Made by a program: the position numbers and the translations under genes
Notes under the pieces: model-generated
Told to the model about the DNA's origin: nothing
Database searches by the model: none
What the model saw: the letters and a program-made list of their open reading frames with translations, nothing else
DNA from: Aurelia coerulea
Lineage: Eukaryota > Cnidaria > Scyphozoa > Semaeostomeae > Ulmaridae
Reading direction: 5' to 3'
NCBI GenBank assembly: GCA_039566865.1
Contig: CM076944.1
Coordinates: forward strand, 6,036,501 to 6,100,500
Length of the DNA stretch: 64,000 nucleotides
Shown here: positions 1 through 14,100 of the stretch, piece after piece
Layout: the number at the start of each line of letters is the position of its first letter
Numbering within the stretch: position 1 is the stretch's first letter

Positions 1-136
1 ACCGATATCAACAAACAAGGTATCTATTTGCAAGTTAGTCTCTCGGGATGTTTGAAAACTGATTTTGGATTGATTGAAGCTAAATTTTCATCACTAGGTT
101 CGATCAAATCTGTTTCCTTTCTTGGGGCACCCCATA
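1..136. mobile_element. Right arm of a TACCGGGTG-tipped foldback element, cut by window edge
   Basis: The arm resembles the right arm of the element at 442-1047 (ATTGATTGAAGCTAAATT, then ATCAAATCTGT) and ends in a degraded tip GGGGCACCCCATA. It lies just downstream of the last visible NEK10 exon. Confidence 0.6.
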
Positions 137-190
137 TACCATAACATAGTAGAACTAGGAAGCAATTTGTAAATGATTATTGGCACTTAC

Positions 191-3100
191 TTATCGTTAC
201 TTTATCATTTTCTCCAAGCATGATATTATTGGGCGTTAAATCTCGGTGAATTATTCTTTTCTCTTTGTGAATATATCGCAAACCAAGAACCATCTGAAAT
301 GAGATAAAGTACGATAAAGACTAGTAATATAAATCTGTGATGCATAAATGAATAACTTAGATAGGACTTAATAATTTTTGCTATTAAACTGGGATGTGTT
401 TTCAAACGACTCGGTGTACCTTCCAGAATCTGACTAAAATATACCGCGTGTCCCAAAAAAAAGTATACAGATTTGGTTGACTCCAGCAATACGAATTTAG
501 CCTTAATCAACGGCTAATCACTCTCAAAATGTTCCTCGATAGTTAACTTAAACATGGACACCTCGTTTGTTGGTATTGGTGCTCTGAGAGAAGAAATGTC
601 AATCTTGAAAGCTCAAATTTGCGTCAACCTGCAAACCAGGGCTTTGGCATCATGGCCTAAGCAAGTACATCGAAATTAATAACTGAAATTAATGAAAATT
701 TAAGAAACTGCATAATAGGTGAGTGGGGGGGGGGGGTGACTTCTGGACAACAGAATAACACAAGATCTAATATTGGTCAAATTTCATCAAGGCTATCGTT
801 GATTTATACACTGTGCCCTAAGAATTTGCTTAGGCCAAAAGCTAAAGCTCTGCTTTGCAAGAAGAGGCAAACTTGAGCTTTCAAGATTAACATGTCTGCT
901 TTCAAAGCACCAAAATCAACACACGAGGTACCAATGTTCAAGTTAACTATTGAGGAACATCTTGAGAGTAATTAGACATTGATTGAAGCTAAATTCACAT
1001 CGCTAGAGTCAACCAAATCTGTATACATTTCTTTGGGACACCCGGTAGATCAAAATTATGAATTAATAAACTTTCCGATCGTCGATGGAAGATTTTCACA
1101 GGAAGAAAAAAAGGATGCCAAACCTGGGTGAATATATTCCAAAGCCTTTCTTCAGAAAATCTTTCCCCTTTCTCTTTTAACGAGTTGAAATGTTCGCCAA
1201 GAGGTGCTCCATCGATCAACTCCATTATGATATACAACTTGTCATCTGGAACAGCAAAAATGATGTATTACTGAACATAAAATGGTCATTTAGACATAGA
1301 GTTAAGCAGTTTCAAGTCCATCTTGTCTGCACTTGATAGCGTTCAGATGTAAAACAGACGGGCACTTTTAAACCAACGATAAAAACCATAGGATGATCAG
1401 TAAAATAGATCGACAGAATATAATCAGGTGAATCATCTCAGTCGATATCTAATCAATATCTAGCTTTCGTTGTAAAGACTGCACAAGCAAGTAAACGCGC
1501 AAGGTCACAGATCGTAGAGGACGTATACCGGATAGCGGACGTATACCGGATAGCGGACGTAAACCGGGTGAGTCAAAAAAGAGTTCCCATTTTCGATCAT
1601 TCATAGCACCAAGTGTACTTGATGGATTTGAATGGTTCAAATTCTAGTTTAAAGCCAAAAAACCAAAGTACTTTTTTGATGTATCTCCCTTTTTTATAAG
1701 CATTAAAAATATAGGTAAATTCGACTTTACGAAAATTTGATAGTTGCAAAATGCCAGAAAAAGGGCCTAATTGGTCCTACAAATTTCAAAAGTGGGAACT
1801 TTTTTCTGGCTTACCCGGTACAAAAATTAAAGGCAGTCTGTTACGCATCTGATTGGCTGCAACAAAGTCAGAGCTCAGCACAGTGGGTGTCATTGTGAAT
1901 ATTTGTATTTAGAACAAATGAGGGCTAATCTTTATCACTTTCTACGGTCGTAGAAAGTCAGTAGGATCAGCCGCCATTCAATTCTCCTATTCTTTACATT
2001 GTCATTATCACCCAATCAGATGCGTGACAGACTGCCTTTAAATGTTGTGGATGACGATATTAGAATTTACCTTCTTTAAATGCCTTGTAGTATCGGACGA
2101 CATTTGGGTGCCGTAACTATAAGAGAAGATGAAGCATATCAAAAGATGTTACATTTATTGAGAAATAAGTTTAAACAATACGCAAAAAACAATCGTACAC
2201 TGCTGTAAATAAGCGATACATTTTCAAGATACAAGAAGGAAACATATTTGAGTGAATGGCGAGCAAAGTTTCTTACCTGCTCACGAACAATGATACATTC
2301 GTTGAGAATTTCACCAACACTTGTGTCTCTTTCTTTGTTTGTTTTACCGAAAGCAGGATTTAGAATTGATATCTAAGAGAAATCGAAACGAAATAAATCT
2401 ATGATCACTTACATTGCCTCGCTAACACTAGGGTGAGTGGCTGAGCGGCTTATCCGGTTTCCGTTAGGTGACTGAAGTTAAGCTCGGTCGAGCGAGTGAG
2501 GTCAAATTCAGTTTGGATAACCTCTCGGAGGCCTGACCTCGCAACTCACCTCGCCGTCCTTCGAATGTGACGTTAAACTAGGGGTCCCGAGCCTAACAAA
2601 GCAGTTAATGTCAAATAAGAAAAGGTTTTGACAACGTTGGAAGCAGTCTGATCAAGAGGGCAATGAAAATTAACAGAAAATGAAATCACTCTTTTCACGG
2701 CAACATTCATTGCCTTTATTTCAAATGAGTAGGCCTAAAAAGTAAGACGGTAAAGCCTTAACAACATGCTGTAAATGAATTGGATGAATTGAATAAATTG
2801 AATAAATTGAATGAATTGAATGAATTGAATGAATTGAAATGAATTGAATGAATGGAATGAATTGAAAGAATTGAATTAATTGAATTGAATGAATTGAAAT
2901 GAATTGAATGAATGGAATGAATGGTGATGATGATGATGATATATTTACATTATCTATATTGCTCTTACAATTTTACGACAAATAAAAGACTTGCCTCCAA
3001 TAAACAATGCAAAATCGACCACAAATTGAGGGCGAAACGTTACCTCTTTTAGAGCAAGGAAACTCTGACCTCCTGTCTTTTTAACCTGTATAGAAAAATG

Positions 3101-6100
3101 AAAATCGTTTGATAAGGTAACCTAGTAATCATTTTGCTTATAAGACATAACTATATAATAGACATAGCTATATCTCGTAGCCACTATAAATAGGCTAAAG
3201 AGATGCCCACAAGTCCACCGTTTCTTCAGCTACGCAATGAAACAGCAGGTGTCAAAGTTATCAAATACAATACAGTAAAAACCGGCGTATAAGAACCTAC
3301 AATTTTGCAAGTCAGCCTAACTAGGTTCTTATGTTTTGGGTATTTAGTGGGAAATGAGGCTGTTCAGGTTCTTAAATTGGTTCTTATTTTATTCATGGCC
3401 TTCAGGAATTTCTTTTCTTCATATTCAAACTTCAGGCCTATTATTTACTGTCAGTTCACATCAGTTGAATTTATGAGATATTCCCCAATAGAAATTTGTG
3501 GAAGAATCCGAAATGTTTATATAGACCAGATAAAATCTTACAAAAGCTTCTCATCAGCTAACATAAGCATTTTTTTATTCTTCCGCAAACTTCTGTTGTG
3601 AATAAGACCCCATACTCTCTAGAAATAAGAACCTATTTCAAATTCCAGGCTGAATGGGTTCTTATATAATTGGGGTTTAATTGCAAAATTTCAGCCTGTA
3701 GGTTCTTAATCCACTAGGTTCTTATAAGCGGGTTTTTACTGTAGATTACTTTTTTAGCTCAGACCGGGCCAGCTTTTAACCCTAATCCTACCGGGGGGGG
3801 GTGTTTTCCACCCCCCCTGTCGGTTTTTTGCAGAGCATTCTTTAACGACAAAAGCTATGACCCTCAAACTCTCTGACAATTACTAATTATCTATTAGCTA
3901 CATTTTGACCATTAAATTTTTGAACAATAGGTGTCACGTGACAGATGACACTACCATATTTGGAGCAAGGTATTAGAGAAATTAATGATTTTGATATTTT
4001 TACTCCCAGAATTAGTTCCAAACGTTGACTATTGTACTTTAAAAGAATCAGCAAACAATTAGCTTTCTATTGTTGTCAATAACAATGGATTTTGCTGACG
4101 TCAGCATTCTTAAATGATGACGTCACTCTGGCTGCCATTTTGGGTCATTTTGGCAAATTTTGAAGTTTTTTCCGATAGATTTTGTTAAAAATGCATAGAA
4201 TTACGTTATGCAATACTTTAAAAGCATTTTGAGCTAATTATTATCAATTTTTGGCAGAAAAACACAGTTTTTAGTTATGACGTCATCAATTTTTGTCATT
4301 TTCTCCCAAAATAACAGTCTAAAAACACTCATATGCATCATATTTGAATTGGAAATGAATAATACGCCAAATAAGAATGGAAAAAGTCATTCAGATTACC
4401 TTTATTCCGTTTTTAGAACAAATAAGCCGGAAAGCCATATATTTTGACATTTTCCGGCATTATGACGTCATAGTGACGTCACCTAATGAGGTGGCCACGC
4501 CCAAAACTACCAATCGGCTAAGAATAGCTAGGACTACGCCCTTGCCAAGTTTCAATGATTTCCCATTAGTCTACGGCTATTTATAGAGGGGGGGTGGAAA
4601 GCACCCCCCCCCCCGGCTATGTTAGATCAAAAAAAGCCCGGTAGGATTAGGGTTAACTAAGTCGATTCCCTTTAAATACAAAATTAGACTTAGATGTGAA
4701 AATGGTCTGTAGGCAGCATGATCTGGAAGTAATATCCCAGTCTATCCAGACATTCTTCAGAGTATATACCGTGTGACCCAAAAAAAAACCTTTACGAGCT
4801 AGATCCCATATAGCTTCCTGAAAGCAAATGTTACGAACACAAACAATGTATCAGCATGTAGCAAAAGGGCTCAGCTATCTTTTGAGATGTTGCTTGGTTA
4901 GTTTAAGTTATCATTACCCCCTGAAAAACTAGTTTCAAAAATATGGTAATTCATTCCTTTCTCGGCGTTTCCCTTCCTTTTCCAGTCCATATTTTGGGGA
5001 AGGTGTGAAAAATGCCGAATTCCTATTTCACATGAGAGCACTAAATTTGAATAGGGAACAGAGGTCAATCATTTTGCAAACAACAAAGTTCCCCAGGCGA
5101 CTTCAAAACTATCTCTATGTTAAGTTTTCGAAAATGTTGACCAGAGAATGATGGCGATTAATTCACTCAAAATGAGAAATGTAGGCTACAAAATTTTCTT
5201 TTAATCTGGCTTTTCGGACGGTAATCATAGCTTTAAGTGTCCATGCAGCATCTCAAAAGGTAGCCAAGCCTTTCAAATGAACGGTGATACAAAGCAGTTG
5301 TCAATAACTTTTGATTCCAGAGAGCTACTTATGATTTAGCTGTGAAGTTTTCTTTGGGTCACCCGGTAGGGTAGGCTGCAAATTTTTCCGTACAAACGGG
5401 ATGTATTTAAATTCTGCGATTAAATTGATATTTCTTAATGCTACACACCATAATGCTACACACCTATGATATCTAACTGCTTGGTTGGAGATCTGGATCG
5501 ATTGAAAAATTGACAAAAGAAATTACTTCCGAGCGTTTCAAAACATGTAAAATCATATTTCTACTTAGACGTTTTACTTTGTGATCTAAAGTCGGGCTAA
5601 AAGTTTATCAAACTATCTAGTCCATTGTACAATATTTCTTCGGATAATTTCAGGCAAAATAACCATTCAAGATTGTTTTGATGGAAAGTAAATTGTCACA
5701 TTCAACTTTGCATTTCTAGTAGCAATTAATCAAAGTTTGTCTCAATTAGATGTTAAATGGGATTTGCGATTTCGCAAAATGCTCGGCAAAACACTTCATA
5801 GGTTTATTCGCAGATACTTTTACAAAACATCTAATTCGAGAAAGATTTCAGTACCTTGTAAACACTGCCAAATGCACCAGTTCCAAGATGCTCAAAAACG
5901 GCATATTGTTTGATAAATGTTGTTGCTGCTCTGTTTTGATTAACCCCTTCAAACTTCTCTTTAATCTCTTCGCGCTCAGATTCCTGCAAAACAGAAAGAT
6001 AATTCATTCTACTGGGTGTCTAAAAGAACTATCCATTTCTGAAAAGCACAGGTTCCAAATCTTTCACTTGGCGTAAAAAGGTGGTTGTAAAAGTCAATGA

Positions 6101-9100
6101 CCTATTCCTTCTGATTGAATGGCTTGAAAGAAACTTTAGATACTTATCTATAATTCTACCGTTGGACTTTCCAGAAATTTTAAACATTTTTCAAATTTAC
6201 AACATATTTTACATTTCAGCTCATTTGAGGATGTGACGTCATCAAATTTCTAAATCATGAACCAGATGAGTGACAGACTTTTGCTTGATACCATATTGTA
6301 GGCATTCATAAACTATGGTTTCCTTCGAAATTACTTCATGTTGCGTCAAACAGTTAGAAATTACGATGGTTTTCAGTTTTTTTTGAAATTTTTTCTTGAA
6401 TTCTTGAAAAAGAAGGAAAACACACTAATTCTGACAATATTGAAGATTTCAGAAAAGTCCAACGGCAGAATTATAAAGAAATAGCTAAAGCTTCTTTGAA
6501 GTCATTTAGTTCAAAGAAATAGGTCACTCAATTTTACACCAGCCTTTTTAAAGATTTGGAACCTATGCTTTTCTGACAGGCCACTCTAAATCGTACACTG
6601 AGAGCATAGGTTCCAAATCTCAAATCTGTGTAAAAAGGTGGAGTGTAAAATTCTATGACCTAACCATTTAAATGAATGGCTTGGAAGACACTTTAGCTAC
6701 TTATCTTTAATCCTGTCGTTGGATTCTCAAAAATCTTGAATATTTCTCGAAATTACAGAGTCTTTTATATCTGAAGTCATTTTAGGATGTGACGTCATCA
6801 AATTTCTAAATCGTAAACCAGAAGAGTGACGGATTTGTGCTTGATACCATATTATAGACGTTCGTAAACTACTGTTTTCTTAAAAATTGTACTATGTTTC
6901 CTCGAAAGGCTTAGAAAATACGATAGTGTTAAGTTTATTTTCAAACTGTTTCTTGAATTAATCAGATAGAAGAAAAACTCCATAATCCTGAAAATTTTTA
7001 AGATTTCCGAAAAGTCCAACGGTAGAATTATAGCGATATAGCTAAAGTTTCTTTGAACCCATTCAGTTCAAAGAACTGAATATTTTAGGTCCCTGCATGT
7101 AAGCTAAGTTTAACCACCAACCCGTTACTTTCTTCTTTGTATTTCAATTCAACAAAACTTTTATCAAACAGCGGTACATGCAGCAACCAATCATATTTCA
7201 TCAGCGGAGCCCTCAGCATTGAGGTTGCTGATTTAACCATGTAGATGTAGATGTATAGATTTTAGCATTTTAACACTAACCTTTTCAAAGATTTGGAACG
7301 TATGCTTACACTGGGTCGAGTATGAAAATTGATGGTTTAATCCTAGTTATGGTTAGGGTTAGCAGGAGTTTCTTCATGATTTGATCGAGTGTTTTCGGCC
7401 TTTTTCAGGCATTTAGCTATATCTCCAGTGGTCGTAAAAAAGCGAGAGAAATCACAAAAATAAATCATTCCCTTTGCTGTCATTCAGAATTCGATTCATT
7501 CCAATCCATAATAGACCTTTTGAGCTATTCTGAAACGATTTTCTTGTACGTTTTGAAGAATTGTCGAATGTCCACGAGAGCGATAGAAGCTCTAACCATT
7601 CGATCGAGCCTTGCGTATGAAAATGTATACAAATATCGCTCGATCCAGGCTCTTTTGTGGAATAGCTAAAAGTTCTATTGGTGCAATGAATTTATGAAAG
7701 TGGGAATATTTGTTTGGTTCAGACGGTATAGAATACAAAGTCTCATACAACAACATTAGCACGATGCATGTCAACATTCACTGGAGCAAGAAGCCTTCCC
7801 TTCACCCTGTGCGACAAGCTAATGGCTTTTGCTGTTCTGATTCCAAAGGATATCGATTTTGCAACCTTTTCTGCATTGCATTAAAACTCTTAAAAAGCTA
7901 AACTTACTTGCAGATCATTGAAGCTTTCAACCAATGATGTATACGCACCAAGATCCTTTTTGTAATGGCCAACATCGATGAATCTTTCAAAAAGCTTTGG
8001 AGGTAACAACCTTTAAAGAAATATTCAGAAAATTACATACTTGTCAGTGGATTTATTAAGGCTGTATTTAGCTCCGTAGCCAACTATTCACTAGCCTGTG
8101 TGCAGGTGAAGGTGAAGGTAAAGTTGCGTTTTTTAGCGCCAAGCGCTGGGATCACAGAAGTAGAATAGGCCTAATCGAGTCCGCCACCCCTTGTCATGAC
8201 GCTCAAGTAGTGGGCTCTACCTGGGATCGAACCCTGTCCGCCTGACTGTTCTGGTGGCAATGTCTGAGGATTACACCTCTGCGCCACAACACCTTCATAC
8301 TCTTGGACAGGACATGAATGAGAGAGAAAAGTAGAGTCTGTACAACCGATCCACTTTTCTTGTTCACAGGTTCCTAGGAATGAAGGAACCAAATTTGATT
8401 AGTTTGGGGGAAATTCTATCATCTGCCTTGGTTTTCAAAATGGCATCTTCAAAGCAAACAACATCCTGTGTCTGGAATCAGGAAACGTTTTAAGAAGCAT
8501 TGAATTTATGCGTGTAATGCATTCTACAGACGAGATTTAACTTGTAGTTGAAAGGAAATGCTGACGTCAGTGAACAAAGAAAGTGGATCAGCTGCGCAGA
8601 CACTACTTCTTTCCTCTTTTCAATTTTTCCTCATAGATTCTGCACACAGGCCAACTATTCACAGACTCTTTAGCCTTTGTGAGTTTGAGCAAGCAATAGC
8701 TTTTGCTTTTACTGAACCATTCCTTGTTAATCTACAGTATTGAGATATGAATCACAAATTTCCCAACTCATTACCACTGCCCTTACAGTATGTAAGTTCG
8801 TATTCATTCACCATAAAAAAAAGTTATCATGCCAATCTACAATATGATATGGATTTCAGTTTCCAATGCACTTAACAACATAACATAAATTCTAAAGTTA
8901 CAGCTTACGAAAATCACGGGGGGGGGGGGGGTTCTTCCATAGTAAAGGTACCTGGGGATGTGCCGCGAGCAAGGGTATACTTTTTCGGACTTCTAGTCTA
9001 GCCAAGGGTATACTTTTTTGCAATTTTGGCCAGCAGCGGTCTAGCCAAGGGTATCATTTTTGACAACATTGGTCTAGTGGTCTAGCGAACGGTCATGATA

Positions 9101-11110
9101 TCATATTTGGCACAAATTTGACAATATTGGTCGAGGAAATGGTCAAAATTGGTCTAGCCAAGGGTACCATTTTCGTAAAGATTGGTTCAGACAATGGGCA
9201 AACTGGTCTAGCCAAGGGTACCATTTTCGTAAAAATTAGTCTAGCCAACGGTACCCTTTTAAAGATGCTCGCGGCAGACCCCTACCCAAAATTTGGCCAA
9301 GAACCCCCTCCCCCTTCCGTGACGAAAATACAGTAGATGACACGATTAAAGAAATAGACTATCCAAAATTGCCTCATATGGAAATGGAAAAAAGAAACTT
9401 CGCAAAGAAAGCACTTGAAAAAGTATCAAAATAAAGGACTCACCTTTTGAAAAGTTGTCTGTTTCTTTCCATGCTAAACAAAAATCTAGAGCAAAATGGA
9501 AACTCGTTAAAGCCGGTTTTCCACTAGGGGGATTTTTCAGCGCGCAGCGGAGCGGCTATTGTATTTGCATTGTTTTGACAAACAATGACCACGTCTTGTC
9601 GTTCCGCTACGCGCGTATTTGAAAGTCGGATTGACTTCAACTTTTCCGTCGCGCTCGATGGCGCCAACCAATCAAATCGCTCGAAAGCTTTGACACATGG
9701 CATCAAGAGAAAAGCCACGATCAAGACAGCAAATCAAAATGGCTGATCAAGATGAGCACACATGGAATGTGCATTGTTCTTAAGACAACAGCCGCTCCAC
9801 TGCGCGCGGAAAAATCCGCCTAGTGGGAAACCGTCTTAACTACGATAAAATTAGCTCCATCTATGAACATTCGTAAGCGGATAAGCGGAAAAACCTGTCT
9901 AGGATCTTGAGGTTTTGGTGTCTTTACCAATAAGCAGAAATCAGAGCTACGGTGAATACAACATGTTTTTGAAAAATTGAGGAGCGGACGCAAACTAAAT
10001 TTCACTTGTTGTCCCAGCCCCTGCTAAATTTCTAAAGCATGAAAAAGTGTTTCAATTTCCTTTTCTAAATTTCGAAACAAATTTGATCTTCAAGTAATAC
10101 TTTATTGCAGTAGTCGTCCGCGAGAATTTCAGTCTTCTAATAAATGTAGTGAACGGTGTATGTAATGCATAACGATTGCGCTAAGCTATTCGCAACAAAC
10201 AAGTAATTTTGGAATAAATTCAGAAATCTGTTTTCTTCAGATCATTAGCGAAATCATTCAAATCACTTGTTTGTAAAACTACAATTCGATTTAGTAACCT
10301 TCAGAGGTAGATCACCTTGAAAACCCTACACCACGCTTTAAGGACGAAGTAGGCCTCAACTGTCTCTCGTGCAATTCGTTTCTTAATAAAGATCACTTAG
10401 AAAGAAAACATTTGCCAAGAATATGGACCTTTTCAAGACTAATCTATGTTCTGATATCAGTGAACGAAACTAACCTGAGAGCTCTGAACGCACTTTTCTA
10501 TGGAAGAAATTAGAAAAGTATTACGAAGGAATATATGTCTTCAGACGGTATATAGATCATGAGTTTCAAGAAGTGAAAGATCAAAGATCAAAGATCAAAG
10601 ATCATGAAGCTTACTCCAAACCACTGTGGCTACTCGACTAACGCTGGCGAAATTCGTAAGCGTTAATGTCACTCAAAATATTTCAAAGATATTTAGTCGG
10701 TCATCGAAGAAAATCATGTTGCCGATAAAACTTAAATCAATCATAGAAAAGTTACAAAAGTTGAACCTACAATTAAGAAGCGTGGTTAATCCTCAACGGG
10801 AGGAAGATGTTAAAAACGCGACCAAGAAACACAGACCATGTGAATAATGGATTGACGTTATTTATCTGCCTGTTCAGATTGGAGAGGAGGCAACAAAACT
10901 ACCATTATCGCTGGCCAATTAAGAAGCGTAGTTAACCTTCAATGGGAGGAAGGTGCTAAAAACGCAACCAAGAAACACAGACCATGTTAATAATGGATTG
11001 GCGTTATTCATCTGCCTGTTCAGAAGAAGGCAACAAAAATACCATTATCGCTGGCCAACTCCTTATAGCTAAAAGCAGCGGACTCGTTTCAATCAACTCA
11101 TAATAATAAT

Positions 11111-11157
<47 letters not shown>

Positions 11158-14100
11158 TAATAATAAATTGAACTAAACCACCATCAAAAATTAACAGAAA
11201 TAAAATGAATAAAAACACAACTGTCAAAATCTTGGAACGTTTCGATTAAAAATCTTCGTCAGACATTTATTACGAATTTTAATAATAATGATAATAATAC
11301 TAATAATAATAATAATAAAACTCGAAGATTAATAATAATAATTAATAATAATAGTAATACTAATTTACGAATATTTTAACAGGATAACCTATCAGTATTT
11401 ACAATACTGTTACCATTAGAGTCCTGCAAAGCACGGAGCAAGAAGTCGTGCAGAAGATGTTGTAGGAAGTCAAACGTACCTGCAAATTTTCTGCTGCTAT
11501 AGAGTCTTCAGCAGTTTTTGCATTGATCGGAAAAATCATCATACCAAGAAGATGCACGCCATTCGCCTGAAATGAAAGGCAACTCCGTAAAAGTTTTGTA
11601 GGAACCTTAAAGGCATTGAGTCCATATAAATAGTTGAGCGTTAACGCTATCCTGAATTTTGCTGACAAACTGCTGATGGCCTTTTGTTATCACACAATAG
11701 TGCTAAAGTCATTAGCAATGGAGACCAAAGGTTTCTCAATCCTTGCATTATCCTCAGGAATTTCAATGGTTTAAAATTTCAATAGCGATTAAGTCACAAC
11801 TTTTGTTTTCTGAATGAAAAGAAGTTGATATTGGTCATGAGCACGCTATTTATGTGGACTCAGTGCCTTTAAGTACTGGTGTCAGATAGATAAAGCTAAC
11901 TCGAGCGATCGAGCACCCCCTGTACTAAAAGCTTATTATTGTATAGTAGTAACGTCTTTAGTTCATTTGAAGATTGTAGACATGTTCAGAGACATTTTAA
12001 ACTTGGTGTTTTGTGGAGAATATATAAGATTTGAGTTTACGACGAAAAATGAAAACTGAAGGAGACTTGTTTGATGACATCAGTAATGCTGTTCCAGGAT
12101 TTGGCGCCTGCATATCTAACATATACTAACAAGATTTAACTTAAAAACTCTCATTTGGTTGGGGATCGTTTTAATATTCACGGCCACAATAAGGCTACTG
12201 ATGGTCCATAACTTAACCATAACACCATAACTTGTTTGTGAACATGATCTCGATACTAGCTTACAAAATGTAAATACAATACAAATACTGAGAGTGACTT
12301 ACAGCAACAATATGTTGTGCATTTGAATCATTCAAGACTAGCTCTGTTATTGCAGCACAAACAGCTGCAAGAAAAGATGCAAAATTAACCATAAAACAAT
12401 TTTTGCCAGCTAGAATATGTAAAGACTTCTATTCAATGCCCAGTATCATATCTCCATAAAAAGAATTAATACAGAATATAGTTTTTAAGAGATTTGGATG
12501 CAAAAAAGAGAAGATTTAGCACCTATGATTACTGTCATATTTATGTCAAAACAGATTGATACTTTAAAAGTATAGTGTCGTGGATGTGATTGGTTTGTTG
12601 CTATGATAAAACCACCAACAAAATATCTAGCCTTTAAACAATTGCCAAATCTCTTATTTTCTTGGATCATGCTTTCTTTCAAGAATGAAGAGAGTCAGAT
12701 CGTTATCACCTTCGTGAATTTCGATGTACATCGAATTACTGAAGCTTGTCTCATTCTGTTATTTTTGATTGTCTTATTTACTCAATCAGCGCCACGACAG
12801 TGTGCCTTTAAAACAAAACTTTCCATCACAAAACAACAAAGGGTAATCTTTGTTTTTAAAGTCATAAGTTGTTTGACCACATAAGTAAAAGAGGCTTCAG
12901 TATGGTAATATTCTCGATTATTGCATCATAAAGGCATTGAATCATGATGAATAGACCTGCAGTCTGTATAGCATGTGACCCATGTGAAAAGATCAGCTAT
13001 CATGTTTCAGCAAACTGAAAGAACCTGCTGTTGCATCAATGTATTTCCTTTGATTAGTTTAAAGTCGCATGAATGCTAGCCAATCAGATCCACCATCCAG
13101 AGTCATGAGTCAGGCAAATTCTGACAGATAGGGTATACCTTGCTGTTTTATGCTGATTCAATTCCTTTAATCTCTTTAAAACTTTTCGAAAGTACCTTTC
13201 AAAGAAATAAAAAAACAGAAGCCAGAAAATTGAAGTAAGTGCTTCAAGCAAAGATAATCTTAAAAGTTATGGTATGTAATCTGAATAATGAAAGCTTCGT
13301 TTCCCAAGTTCATTTTTGTGATCAAGTTGCGCTTTTCATTGGATTCAAAATAAGATATCACACAGATGATGACTGCCACTATTATCATAGTAAAATCAAC
13401 CTTCATACATTCAAACTCATATTCCCTGAATCGATGCTTGGGGAATTCCAGCTTACCTGATTTCAACGAAAGCCGCTGTTCCAACGAGGCATCTTCAGTC
13501 TTGAAAAGAAACAAAAACACACCATTAAAGATCATGCAGCACTTAACTTCTGTTGTTGGCTGTTTTAATCAGACAAATTACTGAAAGAAAACTTTATCAG
13601 CCCTACAGAAAAGAGTTCGTTGAATTCCCAAAAGAACAAGCAGCAGTACTGAAGTTAGATGCTGTAAGAAAGTGAGATGGCAGTGTACTATTGCCATTTA
13701 TCTTTTGCCAGCTACATATTGCATTGTGTTTTATGTCTACAATATTACACATGTTAGAAACCTGCCTTTGTTCCCCTTGTTTACTTACTAATCAAACGCT
13801 TCATAAAACCTAGAATGCCTGTACGATGAAAAGTACCATCGTGGTAAAGCCACAAACATATTGGGACTCAAAAAAGGAATAATTTACTTACAAGAGGCAT
13901 AGAAGGCGTTCGTGACATGTCTGCGCTTTTTATGTTAATTGCACTCCTCTCCATGACGTAACTTTTGTCCCTATAAGCAGGAATTGTATGTATTAGGATC
14001 TTAAAATAGCGGGTGAGCCAAAATAAACTATGCACGTTTGACAGGCCACAATAAATCGCACACTGGACCGATTTTGAAGATTCTTGACTTAATCTTTAGC

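Larger units (their letters stand above)
191..5983 (-). other. NEK10: NEK10 kinase domain, N-lobe through catalytic loop
   Basis: Six exons (5983-5855, 3085-3044, 2372-2277, 2116-2071, 1245-1124, 293-191) encode residues 474-652. Visible motifs are the glycine loop GTGAFGSVYK (507-516), the ATP-anchoring lysine in LALKE (K529), the probable helix-C glutamate in LNECIIVREQ (E555), the hinge stretch YIIMELIDGAPLGEHF, and the catalytic loop HRDLTPNNIML with D636 and N641. Threonine replaces the usual lysine of HRDLKP; the same HRDLTPNN is familiar from vertebrate NEK10, so this supports orthology and does not suggest an inactive enzyme. The frame stops after KVTI with one base of the next codon, expected to start the TDFG segment beyond the left edge. 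Confidence 0.95.

Noticed and set aside
8223..8286. Possible tRNA gene
   Set aside because: A and B boxes are present but no cloverleaf with an acceptor stem could be drawn, and a SINE body follows with a second truncated copy elsewhere.
8398..8476. Possible minus-strand exon reading DVVCFEDAILKTKADDRI
   Set aside because: An acceptor-like CCAG precedes it, but it runs to a stop without a donor, and NEK10 exons on both sides join without it.
8940..9290. Possible CRISPR-like array
   Set aside because: The repeats are imperfect and unevenly spaced, the spacers are T-rich and alike, and the host is eukaryotic. It is an inverted-repeat element.
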